A DNA stretch of 64,000 nucleotides from Haematobia irritans (lineage: Eukaryota; Arthropoda; Insecta; Diptera; Muscidae). A program made the position numbers and the translations under genes. Below the pieces are notes generated by a model that was not told the origin of the DNA, did no database searches, and saw nothing but the letters and a program-made list of their open reading frames with translations. This document shows, one piece after another, positions 45,869 through 58,365 of the stretch. Location: NCBI RefSeq assembly GCF_050003625.1, contig NC_134398.1:26195211-26259210 (forward strand). Reading direction: 5' to 3'. Position 1 is the first letter of the stretch, and each line of letters starts with the position of its first letter.

Positions 45869-47391
45869 AAACAACACAAACCCACGTCTAATAGAGGATT
45901 CTAGCATAACTGTGAATTTGTTAATGGATAAAATTAGTTATACTTATTTGGTTATAAACTGAAATTAAATACTTTACACTTAATTTAAAGAGCTTTCGCC
46001 ACCCGAACCCAAAAGAAGAAAGTGACACAGAGGGAGGAAGAAAGAATAAAACCCCTATTTATCGATGAATATCCCATATCCGTTTGTTTGTTTCAAAATT
46101 TTATTTTCCCCATCTCATCTATTTTTTGCTTTGATACATATTTTCTTCCCCAGCTTAAGTAATAATTGACTTTAATTGTTTAAAATTGCCTTAGGTATCA
46201 TTTCGTATCTTACTGTGCAAAATTGTTAACAAAATGTTCTTAATAAAAATACATAAATCTCTAAACTCCATTTGACATGAGTACAATAGACACTATAATG
46301 AGCATTGCGATTTGAAAGTCCATAGTGGTATGTGAAACTTAATATGACAGCCAGGCATCGAGGGGTAATGGGTAATATGAATAGAAAGCTACTGTAGACA
46401 ATTATTAAAATTTCTTTACTATAAAAAAATCTATCCAATAAACCCTGAGCCTCTGTCTTGGGCTATAAATAATTTATTGGGCTGTATCAGGTTTGTGTCT
46501 TAAGTCTTTTGTTTCCATTAGCATAATATTAAACTACGTTAAATTAGATCCAACTAAATTAAATCAAATTAAAAATATATTAAATTACATTGAACTATGA
46601 TCATTACAAAAACAATTATATATATTTTGGTGAATTATCTCTTGCCTCAAAGCACCCACACCAGCCACAAGACTATATTGTTTCAAATTACATTCCACAC
46701 TTTATTAGTTGCAAAGCAAAATCATAACACTTAATAATATTTATTAAATCAACACAATTTACCAAATTTTTTGAAAAACTAAAAAACATATACACCAACT
46801 TCGCCTATTTCAACTCAATTAACATTTTATGTGGGAAGTTTGTTATTAAGTTGGCTTTTTATTTTATTTTTGTAGCATTTTTTGTGTGTCCCCACTACCT
46901 ATTAAATCTCACACGACAGACCATGGAAGCTCCTAAATAAGCAGATCTAAAATGTTAAAATAAAACACACATACATACAAAAATTGTAACAATCAAATTA
47001 GCAACTAGTGTCAAAAATCAACTGCACCAACCGAGTCACAAACTCAAAAAACTAAAACATCAAATAGGTGTTGATGTTAATATAAAAATAATTGCATAGT
47101 TGTGTATTTTTTTGTTATGGAGTTTCTATGAAAACAATAAATTATTCATGGATATTTTTCAATTTTTTTATTTTTTAATTTTATACGTACAACACATCTA
47201 ACAGCAATCTAACATTTTTGCATTAGTTTAAAATATTTAATGCTAAAGTCAATCTAAAGTCAAATTGTAGATTTAAAGCGAAAAATGGTATTAGACGTCT
47301 TGGCTCCAAAAATAAATGGCTTGCATGTGTGTGTAGTTGGCTTAAATTTTTCAATATATCCATAATTATTTCTCCAGAATTTTCTCTTTTT
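45869..47391. other. AT-rich stretch without genes or recognised transposons
   Basis: No supported open frame. It contains the AAAAGACTTAAG motif at 46491-46516. Confidence 0.5.
46491..46516 (-). repeat. AAAAGACTTAAG motif, copy 3
   Basis: The minus strand reads AACAAAAGACTTAAGACACA plus AAC. Confidence 0.6.
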
Positions 47392-48995
47392 TATACCCAC
47401 CACCATAGAATGGTGACGGGGGTATAATAAGTTTGTCATTCCGTTTGTAATACATCGAAAATTTCCGACTATATAAAGTATATATATTCTTGATCAGAAG
47501 AATCAGAGAAATTCTAAGACGATATAAGCATGTCCATCTGTCCGTCTGTCCGTCTGTCCGTCTGTCTGTCAGTTGTAATCACGCTACAGCCTTCAATAAT
47601 GATGCTATCGTCCTGAAATTTGGCACAGATTCGTCTTTTGTTTGCAGGCAGGTCAAGTTCGAAGATGTGCTATATCGGTCCAAGTTATGATACAGTCCCC
47701 ATATAAACCGACATCCCGATTTGGGGTCTTGGGCTTATAAAAACCGTACGTTTATCCAATTTGCCTGAAATTGGAAATCTAGAGGTATTTTAGTACCATC
47801 AAAAAGTGTACCGAAAATGGTGCCTATCGGTCCATGTTTTGGTATATCCCCCATATGAACCGATTTCCGATTTTGCTTCTTGGGCGTCTAGAAAGTGTAT
47901 TTTCTATCCGCTTTGGCTGAAATTGAAAATCTAGATGTATTTTAAAACCACAAATTGGTGTGTCGAAAATGGGGGTATCGATCCATGTTTTGGTATAGCT
48001 CCCATATAGACCGATCTCCCGATTTTACTTCCTGGGCTTCTAGAATCCGTAGATTTTACCCAATTTGCCTGAAATTTGAAATCTACAGGTATTCTAGGAA
48101 ACTAAAGAGATGTGCCGAAAATGGGGTGTATCTGTCCACGTTTTGATATAACCCCCTTATAGACCGATCTCCCGATTTTACTTCTTGGGCTTCTAGAATC
48201 CGTAGTTTTACTCCAATTTACATGAAATTTGAAATCTAGAGGTATTCTAGGACCCTAAAGACGTGTGCCGAAAATGGTGTGTACCGGTCCATGTTTAGAT
48301 ATATAGACCGATCTCCCGATTTTACTTCTTGGGCTTCTAGAATCCGTAGTTTTTGTCCAATTTGCCTGAAATTTGAAATCTAGAGGTATTCTAGGACCAT
48401 AAAGACGTGTGTCGAAAATGTTGAGTACTGGTTCATGTTTTGATATAGAACCCATATACATCGATCTCCCGATTTTACTTCCTGGGGTTCTATAATCCGT
48501 AGTTTTTATCCAATTTGCCTGAAATTGGAAATGTAGAGGTATTCTAGGAAAATAAAGAGATGTGCCGAAAATGGTGATTATCGGTCCATGTTTTGATATA
48601 GCCCCCATATAGACCGATCTCCCGATTTTATTTCTTGGGCTTCTAGAATCCGTAGTTTTACGCAAAATAAAGAGATGTGCCAAAAATGGTGATTATCGGG
48701 CCATGTTTCGATAGAGCACCCATATAGACCGACATCCCGATTTTGCTTCTTGGGCTTCTAGAATCCGTACTTTTTATCCAATTTGCCTGAAATTGGAAAT
48801 CTAGAGGTATTCTAGGACCATAAAAAGTGTGCCGAATATATTGTGTATCGGTACAGTTTTTGATATAGCCCCCTTATAAACCGGCCCTCCGATTTGGGGT
48901 CTAGATTCTAGAACTACACTTAGATGTGCTGAATACTGTGTGTATCCTTCCATGTTTTGGTATAGCCCCCTCAAATTGAAAATATACTTTATATA

Positions 48996-49477
48996 TACAC
49001 TCGTGGAAAAAATCATGCACGGCGTGCTCATTTCAAAACGATTCGTTCATGAAACTGAATCAACACACATGTGGTGTCGAACGGAAAACAGGCGGTGTCA
49101 ATCTGACAACGATAAAATGACACCATACGTTGTCGAAATAACAACCAGCGTTCACGATGTGAAAACGTTATGGTTACGAATTTATAAACAAAATTAAAAA
49201 AAAGATTTCCGCTACCGTGACTCGAACCTATGTTTTCTGCACCATACGCGTTAACAGTCGCCTTAGCACATTGCACCACCGAGGGAGTTGCTATAATAAC
49301 GTCTAACGATTATTTTAAGACGTTTCATGGCCAAAGAAAAACGAATGCCGTTCATGAAATCGTGAACGCCCGTGGACGAAATTGTGAATATTCCGTTTTG
49401 ATTTTTTGTGAACGTTTCCGTTTCATTTTGTCACCGTCTGTTCACGACTATGGAACGTAATTTTTTCTATTAGTGTA
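48996..49477. mobile_element. MITE-E with an internal tRNA-like sequence
   Basis: Ends TACACTCGTGGAAAAAAT and ATTTTTTCTATTAGTGTA are inverted repeats. The interior holds repeated words built on CGTTCATGAAA and AACGTTTCCGTTTC. A minus-strand tRNA-like sequence lies at 49203-49285. No transposase. Confidence 0.65.
49203..49285 (-). repeat. tRNA-like sequence with T-run
   Basis: Minus strand: GGTGGTGCAATGTGCTAAGG (A-box region), B box AGGTTCGAGTCACGG, then GGAAATCTTTTTTTT, a possible pol III terminator. Stems are imperfect, so it is SINE-like rather than a working tRNA. Confidence 0.6.
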
Positions 49478-50415
49478 AATACATTTTAGACCCATAACAC
49501 AGTGTATATGATTTAGTTTTATCGGTCCATTTGGTAAGGCATCCAAATAAACCGATTTCATTTATTGAGGGTATAGAAGGGGCACTGATCATGAAAATTG
49601 CTTGAAACTGAATGCAAAATTTCCAGATTTTACTTCTCGTAATAATTTAAATAATTGGGATGAAAATCTACAGATTTTAAATTTCAAATCAAGGCGTTAT
49701 TTCATCATTTTCTTACACACTTACAAGAGATGTTTATGATTCCTCTAAAACTCAAACAAACATGGTTCTTATAAATCCAAAATCTGATATAGTCTTCATA
49801 GGTAAAATCTTTAAATTTATCATTGGAAAGTGTACTAGTTGAACTGCTCTGCTTGGGAGAATATCTGTCATCAAATCCCCCTGAAATTTTCAAAGGAAAC
49901 TATTATATTTGATTCATGGTGGTGGGTATTTAAGATTTGCTTTAAATTTCGCACAGGGAGTAGAATTAATATTCTAGTGATGTATGCCAAATTTGGTTGA
50001 AATCGGTTCAGATTTAGATATAGCTCCCATATACATTTATCATCCGATATGCACTCATATGACAACAGATGTCGAAGTTGTAATCCGATGTACGTGAAAT
50101 TTTGCACAGGGAGTAGAAATAACATTGTAATTATTAACTAATATTAATTAATATTCTAGCTATGCATACCAAATTTGGTTGAAATTGGTTCAGATTTAGA
50201 TATAGCTCCCATATATATGTTTTCCTGATTTCGGCAAAATTGGCCAAAATACCCAGATTTTCCTTGTAAAAACGTCACTGATAAATCGAAAACTTGTAAA
50301 AATGACCCCATTTTTCCTATACTTCTAATACATATCTATCGACCGATAAATCATAAATACACTTTTGCAAAGTTGCCAAAAAAATTGCTTCAGATTTAAA
50401 TGATTCCCATATTTT

Positions 50416-50565
50416 TATACCCACCACCATAGAATGGTGATGGGGGTATAATAAGTTTGTCATTCCGTTTGTAACACATCGAAATATCGATTTCCGACTA
50501 TATAAAGTATATATATTCTTGATCAGGGAGAAATTCTAAGACGATATAACGATGTCCGTCTGTCC

Positions 50566-50635
<70 letters not shown>

Positions 50636-52654
50636 TGTAATCACGCTACAGTCTTCAATAATGAAGCAATCGTGCTGAAATTTTGCACAAACTCGTCTTT
50701 TGTCTGCAGGCAGGTCAAGTTCGAAGATGGGCTACATCGGTCCAGGTTTTGATATAGTCCCCATATAAACCGACCTCCCGATTTGGGGTCTTGGGCTTAT
50801 AGAAATCGTAGTTTTTATCCAATTTGCCTGAAATTTGAAATCTAGAGGTATTTTATGACCATAAAGAGGTGTGCCAAAAATGGTGAGTATCGGTCCATGT
50901 TTTGGTATAGCCCCCATATAGACCGATCTCCCGATTTTACTTCTTGGGCTTATAGAAACCGCAGTTTTTATTCAATTTACTTGAAATTGGAAATTTAGAG
51001 GTATTGTAGGACCACAAATACGTCTGCCGAAAATTGTGAGTATCGGTCCATATTTTGGTATAGCCCCCATATAGACCGATCTCCCGATTTTACTTCTTGG
51101 GCTTATAGAAACCGCAGTTTTTATTCAATTTACCTGAAATTGGAAATCTAGAGGTATTGTAGGACCACAAATACGTCTGCCGAAAATTGTGAGTATCGGT
51201 CCATATTTTGGTATAGCCCCCATATAGACCGATCTCCCGATTTTACTTCTTGGGCTTATAGAAACCGCAGTTTTTATTCAATTTACCTGAAATTGGAAAT
51301 CTAGAGGTATTGTAGGACCACAAATACGTGTGCCAAAAATTGTGAGTATCGGCCTATGTTTTGGTATGGTCCCCATATAAAACGACCTCCCGATTTGGGG
51401 TCTTGGGCTTATAGAAACCGTAGTTTTTATCCAATTTGTCTGAAATTGGAAATCTAGAGGTATTGTAGGACCACAAATATGTGTGCCAAAAATAGTGAGT
51501 AGCGGTCCATATTTTGGTATAGCCCCCATATAGACCGATCTCCCGATTTTACTTCTTGGGCTTATAGAAACCGCAGTTTTTATTCAATTTACCTGAAATT
51601 GGAAATCTAGAGGTATTGTAGGACCACAAATACGTGTGCCAAAAATTGTGAGTATCGGCCTATGTTTTGGTATGGTCCCCATATAAAACGACCTCCCGAT
51701 TTGGAGTCTTGGGCTTATAGAAATCGTAGTTTTTATCCAATTTGTCCAAAATTAGAAATCTAGAGGTATTTTAGGACCATAAAGAGGTGTGCCGAAAATG
51801 GTGAGTATCGGTCCATATTTTGGTATAGCCCCCATATAGACCGATTTCCCGATTTTACTTCTTGGGCTTCTAGAATACGTAGTTTATATACAATTTGCCT
51901 GAAATTGGAAATTTATAGGTATTTTAGGACTATAAAGAGGTGTGCCACAAATGGTGAGTATCGGTCCATGTTTTGGTATAACCCCCATATAGACCGATAT
52001 CCCGATTTTACTTCTTGGGCTTCTAGAATCTGAAGATTTTATCCAATTTGCCTGAAATTGGAAATCTAGAGGTATTTTCGGGTCATAAAGAAGTGTGCCG
52101 AAAACGGTGAGTATCGGTCCATATTTTAGTATAGCCCCCATAAGAAAGATCTCCCGATTAACTCCTTGGGTTTGTAGAAACCGTAGTTTTTATCCGATTT
52201 GCCTGAAATTGTAAATATTCTGGTATTTTAGACTCACAAAAACGTGTATCGGATTAAGTTTCTATCGGTCCATTTGGTAATGCCTCCATATAAACCGACT
52301 TCACTTCTTGAGGATGTAGAAGGCGCACTGATCATGAAAATTGCTTGAAACTCAATGTAAAATTTCCAGATTTTACTTTTAAAGATTTAAGATTTCAAAT
52401 CAAGACGTTATTTTATAATTTTCTTGCACACTTATTTTCTTGTTAATGATTCCTCTAAAACTCAAGCAAAAATGGTTCTTATAAATCCAGAATCTGATAT
52501 AGTCCTCATAACTGAAATCTTTAAATTTATCTTCGGGAAGTATCCCCAAGTCCTCAAGCCCTCCTGAAATTTCAAAGGAAACCCTAATATTTGGTTCATG
52601 GTGGTGGGTATTTAAGGTTCGGCCCGGCCGAACTTACTGCTGTATATACTTGTT
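50416..52654 (+). mobile_element. H2 Helentron nested in H3, complete
   Basis: TATACCCACCACCATAGAATGGTGATGGG start, an expanded (GTCT)n tract, at least nine 153-bp modules, and GGCCCGGCCGAACTTACTGCTGTATATACTTGTT end. The H3 T-run flanks it on both sides. Confidence 0.85.
50553..50636. repeat. (GTCT)n microsatellite
   Basis: About twenty GTCT units with one GTCC, the longest such tract in the window, in the H2 lead. Confidence 0.9.
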
Positions 52655-53238
52655 TTTACTAACATTTTGTTCCACCCCAAGGCATTAGCCGACTTAAATT
52701 TTAAGTCTACAGAAATCTAAAAAATTTTATCCAGATCGAGTCAGATTTAAATATATGTATATGGGAACATAAACTTTATATATAGCACCCAAAATATTTG
52801 ATGGATTTGATATGGTATCGAAAATTTGGATCTAAAGTCGGCCCCGCCCGACTTTAAATTTCCTTACTTGTTAATATTATTCTACTATTAATTTAAATTT
52901 AGTTTAATTTAATTTAAAGGAATTCATTTTTGCAATGATGTGTTATTACCTCGAGAATCTTAAAATTCTTTTGGTTATGAAGAAATTAATTTTAGTTAAT
53001 TATTATTTTTATTTATATATTTGCTCTTTACTTTGTTTTATAAAATTTAATTTCAATAAGATTAAAATTTTATTTTATTATTAATTCAAATTTATTTTAA
53101 AGCAATTCAGATTTTCTTTAATTTATTGCATGGTCATTTCATTACCTCAAGAATCATAAACATTTTGGTGCTAGTTTACATCAAGGGCCTTGTTCAATTC
53201 GTTACGAAAATACTATACTCCTCTTACAACTTTCAGCA

Positions 53239-53262
53239 AAACAAAAGACTTAAGAAACAAAC
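53239..53262 (+). repeat. AAAAGACTTAAG motif, copy 4
   Basis: Reads AACAAAAGACTTAAGAAACA plus AAC. Confidence 0.6.
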
Positions 53263-53495
53263 TTTCGTACAAATGTCTATGGTCTCTTGTATACCAGAAA
53301 TAATTAAATTCTTTCAATTACAATTTGTACATCACACACTTTTATTTATTTATTTTAGTTTTCTGAATACATTTCCTACAGTCATGTAAATAAACAAAAA
53401 GTAGATAGGACGATATACCATATGTTTAAAATTGTAAATATTCATCAACAACCATACAATGTACCCATCATGAACGATGTAAGAAATAAAACGTG

Positions 53496-53519
53496 ACTTG
53501 ACACTTTAAAGTGTCAAGT
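53496..53519. other. 24-bp perfect palindrome
   Basis: ACTTGACACTTT followed by its exact reverse complement AAAGTGTCAAGT, with no spacer. No T-run follows. Role unknown. Confidence 0.75.
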
Positions 53520-54022
53520 TGAAGGTTTATTTGCTTATTATAATTATTTGAGTGTTTTTTTCATATTTTTGCTAAATAAACATAAACGTAAAAATCCTAA
53601 ACCTGCATTAAGATCTCCTAAAAACGTAACAAACAAACGGGTTCTTGTATGGCTCAATAAAAACGACAATAAAGCGACATAAAAATGTAATGGGATGTTA
53701 ACAAAACTCTACCATATGAAAATCGAAAAAATATACACACAAAGAAATTTAATATATACTATAATATTTATAATTGTACTTTCAAAGTTTATTATTCAGA
53801 TCAATTAATTCTTCCAAAAGCCAATTTTTCTCTGAACCAGAGGCCTAGGAGCTGCCCGTTTTTTATCTTCTGTTACGTATTTGTTTCTATCCTAATCAGA
53901 AATATGAGTTAATGGTGAGGCGTCGCTGTTTTGCAGCGAAAAATTGTCAGTTGCTGGGCATAAATATTAGGAAATGAGGAGGCCTCGCACGATACGTTTT
54001 AGGTTTATTAAAAATAAATCAC

Positions 54023-54270
54023 CACACGCAGAAAATGAATATGATCACCTCAAACAAGAACAAAATGTTATTTTTGTATGGTGACCATGTAACTTGTTTG
54101 TCACTAAAATGTTATTTTCGCGTCAAATATAACCTGCTTGCCGAAATCAGATACATGATTTCCGAGATAACAATAACAATGCTGCGAAAACCATGTTACA
54201 TGGTCACCACCCAAAAATAACATTTTGCTCTTAAAACATGTTTGAGGTGATCATATTCCTTCTCTGGGTG
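54023..54270. mobile_element. Foldback MITE-D
   Basis: The left arm (CACACGCAGAAAATGAATATG...ATGGTGACCATGTAAC) and right arm (GTTACATGGTCACC...CATATTCCTTCTCTGGGTG) are about 70-bp inverted repeats separated by about 100 bases, so most of the 248 bp can fold into one hairpin. No coding. A fragment of one arm is at 29478-29525. Confidence 0.8.
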
Positions 54271-54773
54271 CAATTTTACAACAAATATTATTTTGTGAAC
54301 TTAGTGCTAATCATCATCTTTGAAAACTTAGAAATTTTCTATATAATCTGAATATTTTCCTAAAAGTGTTTTAGGGTGTATAGTAAAAATGGCATTGTAG
54401 TCTCATATCTTTGGTACAAAGAAAAAAAAAGTAAACTGTTTTAAAGCAAGAGTGAACTACCACAAAGTGTCGTTAAAACCAGGGAAATTTAATGCCCTGG
54501 TGTACTTTTTAACAGCAATTTACGAAATTACACCCTCTCATAGAAGAAAAAATTAACAAAAATTAAAAAAATCATTGGCGGCAAATCATAGCCATTTAAC
54601 CACATGGTAGTTCATTCACGAAAATTTTCTTTTGCGTTTGTTCATATTGTGTGCGGTCCTGGAATTTTATACCCATGTTTAATTCATAAAATGTTTGAGA
54701 CATACTTAAAGAAAGGAAATTTTCATTGAGCTGTGGAATATTTCGCAAAAAATAATAAAATTTAACTACAAGC
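54271..54773. other. Unassigned stretch
   Basis: A small hairpin, CCAGGG / CCCTGG around AAATTTAATG (about 54480-54501). No gene. Confidence 0.45.
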
Positions 54774-54943
54774 CCGTGTTGCCAGGTTGGGGGTCCCCCC
54801 CACAAATTTAGGGGCTTTTTCACGTTTAGGGGAATTTTAGGGGTAACATTTATTTGGGGGGTTTTTGGGGGTAAAAAATATCTTATATAGTGGAGCAAAT
54901 CTCAACCAAATTTGGAACAATTCTGGCATGAATTATGAAAAAT

Positions 54944-56196
54944 AAGTAAGGAAAGTCTACAGTCGGACGGGACCGACAATATTATACCCTGCACCACTTT
55001 GTAGATCAACATTTTCGATACCATATCAAATCCATCAAATGTGTTCTACAATATTTATAGACTTTAAATTTAAGTCGGCTAACGCCCTGGGGTGGAAAAA
55101 ACATATGGGAAACATTTAAATCTGAACCAATTTTGGGGCAACTTCGCAAAAGTGTATTTGTGATTTATCGGTCGATAGATATGTCTTAGAAATAAAGGAA
55201 GATTTGAGTCACTTTTACAAGTTGTCGACTTAGCAGTGGCGATTTTATAAGGAAAATGTGGGTATTCTGGCCATTTTTGCTCAAATCGGAAAAACATATA
55301 TTGGAAGCTATATCGAAATCTGAACCGGTTTGAACCAAATTTTGACATGCATACTAAGTATTTTAAATCTACTCCCTGTGCCAAATTTCACATAAATCGG
55401 ACTGCTACTTTGACCTCTGCTGTCATATGACGGAAAATCGGGCGAAAGATATATATGGGAGCTATAACTAAATCTGAACCGATTTCAATAAAATTTAGCA
55501 CACTTTACTACACTACTAATTGTACTCCTAGTGCAAAATTTTAATCAAATTGAGCTAAAACTCTGGCTTCTGGGGCCATACAAGTTCATATCAGGCGAAA
55601 TATATATGGGAGCTATATCTTAATCTGAACCGATTTCAATCAAATTTGGCACACTTGACTATAGTACTGATTGTTCTCCTTGTGCAAAATTTCAAGTAAA
55701 TTAGTGTGAAACTCTGGCTTCTGGGGCCATATAAGTACATATCGGGCGAAAGATATATATGGGAGCTATATCTAAATCTAAACCGATTTCAATCAAATTT
55801 TGCACACTTATCTATACGACCAAGCGTGATGTTTGTGCAAAATTTCAAGAAAATCAGGGTAAAACTTTGGCTTCTGGGTCCATATAAGTGCATATAGGGC
55901 GAAAGATATATATGGGAGCTATATCTAAATCTGAACCGATTTTTCCAAAATCAATAGGGTTCTATTCTGACCCGAAACAGAAACTTGTGCCAAATTTGAA
56001 GTCGGACTAAAACTGCGACCTAGACTTTGATCACAAAAATGTGTTCACAGACAGACGGACATGGCTAGATCGACTCAGGGACCCACCCTGAGCATTATTG
56101 CCAAAGACACCATGTGTCTATCTCGTGTCCTTCTGGGTGTTGCAAACATATGCACTAACTTATAATACACTGTTCCACAGTGTGGCGCAGGGTATA
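54944..56196 (-). mobile_element. H3 Helentron nested in hAT, complete
   Basis: Left AAGTAAGGAAAGTCTACAGTCGGACGGGACCGAC (3' hairpin, mutated); right CACTGTTCCACAGTGTGGCGCAGGGTATA (5' palindrome). The 5' lead contains GAGTCGATCTAGCCATGTCCGTC on the minus strand, very like DINE-1. The (GTCT)n tract is almost absent. Confidence 0.8.
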
Positions 56197-56200
56197 AAAA

Positions 56201-56392
56201 GATGCGGGAAGTCAACCCAAGTTCCTAAATATAAGCAAATATGAAAAAGCATTATTTTCGTTATCTTTTTTAAACGCTTCTGTTGAAAGGGCATTTTTAA
56301 TATTTGACACAATTAAAAACAAATTAAAATCATATTTTAACTTAGCAGCTGAAAGCATTTTAAGAGTAAATTTTAAATTAAAGAGCAAATAA
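56201..56392 (+). pseudogene. hAT transposase C-terminal dimerisation domain fragment
   Basis: A plus-strand frame of 63 codons ends at TAA 56390-56392. The stretch FLNASVERAFLIFDTIKNKL matches the hAT dimerisation core (.SNA.VER.FS......K..LR), followed by LAAESILRVNFK. In hAT transposases this helical domain lies at the C-terminus and mediates dimerisation. A stop close to the element's right end fits. The rest of the ~600-residue protein, including RNase H catalytic residues, is absent, and the left edge is the H3 insertion. Confidence 0.8.
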
Positions 56393-56563
56393 CTCCGAAT
56401 TTGTGATTCCTTCTAATAATTTTTGTTTACTCAAAAAAAAAACTTTTTTAGCGTTAAACGAAAATTTAATTTTTTGGAAGTTTTTGAAACTTCCAATTTA
56501 TGGGTTTTTTTCTTAAGATTTGGGGAGAAGAATCAAAAATCAAATGGCAACCCTGCTACAAGC

Positions 56564-57670
56564 AAATAATTTTTTTACATTAAAAATAAGTCAAATTTAG
56601 CGTTAATTTTATCTACGGATTTTTTTTTTTGTTTTCGGTGTATATGCTGAGAATATTAAGAAATAAATATCATGTCAGCAAAGGGGTAAGCTACCACTTG
56701 AAGATGATTTACTGGCGGTTGTGTCTTAATGACAATTATTGTGATTAAAGGGGGTATTTTCAAGAGTGAATACTAAATGAAACTTCTTGGAAAGAAGGTG
56801 TGTAAATATGTCGCCAAATATAATTTATAAGGAAAAAACTTAAATAAGGTGGGGGAAATATAAGATTTATGATAGAAAAACATAAAATATCTATTGAGAT
56901 AGGTTTCAAATGGTTTGCCACCGTTATTTTTTTTTTTTTTAATAGAGTCTTTTTATAAATTTCCATTGAAGTTTATAATTCAAGGTGAGCCAATAAATCA
57001 TTTTATAAACGACTACACTTTTGTTTGGGTTTTGATTCAACCACAAGACCAGCTTAAAATCAAAACTATCAACAAATACTAATCTTTCCTATAGAAATAT
57101 AAATAATCTAAAATGGCACCCACCCTCTGGTTTCGAGTCAACAAAAAAATATATTGCCAAAATAAATGACTTTAAATAAAAATAAAAAAATATCCAGCGG
57201 ACAGTTAGAAATCAATATTAATTGTTATCATATTATGGTGAGCTAAAAACATCAGTTATTTGTCATGTAACAAAAAAACAAAACACAAACACACACAGAC
57301 ACAGATACACTCATAAATAAAAACTTTCAAAGATCACCGGCAACAGATCAAAATTTTCAAGCAATAATGCCTTATGTTTTCGAAGGAAGTCTGGAAAGGA
57401 AATTCTTGTTAATAGCGGATGTCAAATTATCGCCAGATCGGACATTTTTGTTTTCAGAAATATATGTACGAGTTAAAAAAACGGAAAATTAAAAATATCG
57501 GTTGATTCTGATTTTACATCGACTATTTTTTTCTTTGTATAGAGTTTTTTCTTGCATGGCTTTCGTCAAAAATTGATTTTATGAGTTTGAATAAGGCGAT
57601 AAGTCGATTTTTGATAAACCACATCTAATTGCTCCGCCAATTCATATATTTAAGAAACGACAGGCTTAAC
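56564..57670. other. AT-rich stretch without recognised genes
   Basis: Short frames lack domains. Nothing else was recognised. Confidence 0.45.
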
Positions 57671-57674
57671 GCCA

Positions 57675-57865
57675 CTAATTGGTTGATAGTTTTGCTGCAA
57701 ATAGAGGATGCTGATGAAGAATGTGGTAATTCCGAAACAGTTGGCCCATCCAACCATTTTGCAGTCTATAGAGCTTTGCACAAATTAATTTGACAAACAT
57801 TCTTATCCTCTATTGGTTAAGCTACTCTTTTTAGCTGAAATAAAAAACAACAATAATGATTAAAG
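57675..57865. repeat. Third, shorter copy of the 9326-9680 block
   Basis: TAATTGGTTGATAGTTTTGC through GAGGATGCTGATGAAGAATG to a degraded AACAACAATAAT. It again directly precedes a 29-bp array, here in the opposite array orientation. Confidence 0.7.
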
Positions 57866-57889
57866 AATAAACAAAAAAAAATATTTCTT

Positions 57890-58365
57890 AAGAAAATTTT
57901 GTCAAAATTTTATTTCTATAGAAAATTTTGTCAAAATTTTATTCCCATAGAAAATTTGTCAAAATTTTATTCCTATAGAAAATTTTGTCAAAATTTTATT
58001 TCTATAGAAAATTTTGTCAAAATTTTATTTCTTAAGAAAATTTCGTCAAAATTTTATTTCTATAGAAAATTTTGTCAAAATTTTATTTCTATAGAAAATT
58101 TTGTCAAAATTTTATTTCTATAGAAAATTTTGTCAAAATTTTATTTCTATAGAAAATTTTGTCAAAATTTTATTTCTATAGAACATTTTGTCAAAACTTT
58201 ATTTCTAAAGAAAATTTTGTCAAAATTTTATTTCTATAGAAAATTTTGTCAACATTTTATTTCTATAGAAAATTTTGTCAAAATTTTATTTCTATAGAAA
58301 ATTTTGTCAAAATTTTATTTCTATAGGAAATTTTGTCAAAATTTTATTTTTATAGAAAATTTGTG
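57890..58365 (+). repeat. 29-bp minisatellite array, very homogeneous
   Basis: About sixteen units of ATTTCTATAGAAAATTTTGTCAAAATTTT, many identical. Followed by AAATACCTCTTAGTTGGAGATG, a phrase also found after the array at 26285. Confidence 0.88.

Larger units (their letters stand above)
47392..49935 (+). mobile_element. H2 Helentron, 3' end lost, carrying MITE-E
   Basis: TATACCCACCACCATAGAATGGTGACGGG start, TTTCCGACTATATAAAGTATATATATTC lead, and many modules with GACCGATCTCCCGATTTTACTTC. It is interrupted at 48996-49477. The final GGTGGGTATTTAAGATT is followed by H3 sequence from 49936 instead of the expected GC hairpin. Confidence 0.78.
49936..52872 (+). mobile_element. H3 Helentron, 5'-truncated, split by H2
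   Basis: Left part 49936-50415 carries TTCAGATTTAGATATAGCTCCCATATA modules. Right part 52655-52872 carries TTTACTAACATTTTGTTCCACC and ends AAAGTCGGCCCCGCCCGACTTT, TCCTTACTTGTT. The order matches the intact H3 at 62103-63292, where the two parts are contiguous around 63045. Confidence 0.8.
52873..54022. other. AT-rich stretch without recognised transposons
   Basis: No supported gene. It contains the AAAAGACTTAAG motif (53239-53262) and a 24-bp perfect palindrome at 53496-53519. Confidence 0.5.
54774..56555 (+). mobile_element. hAT element, internally deleted, split by H3
   Basis: Flanked by the exact 8-bp duplication CTACAAGC (54766-54773 and 56556-56563). Ends CCGTGTTGCCAGG and AATGGCAACCCTG are imperfect inverted repeats of the hAT form. 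A left subterminal region repeats TTTAGGGG-like words three times (about 54808-54845), possible transposase sites. An H3 Helentron occupies 54944-56196. Without it the element is only about 530 bp, with a fragment of transposase at its right. Confidence 0.88.

Noticed and set aside
50553..50752. Serine/valine/cysteine-repeat protein
   Set aside because: Translation of the (GTCT)n microsatellite.
57899..58123. Open frames of repeated FYFYRKFCQNFISIENF type
   Set aside because: Translation of the 29-bp minisatellite; seen at every array in the window.
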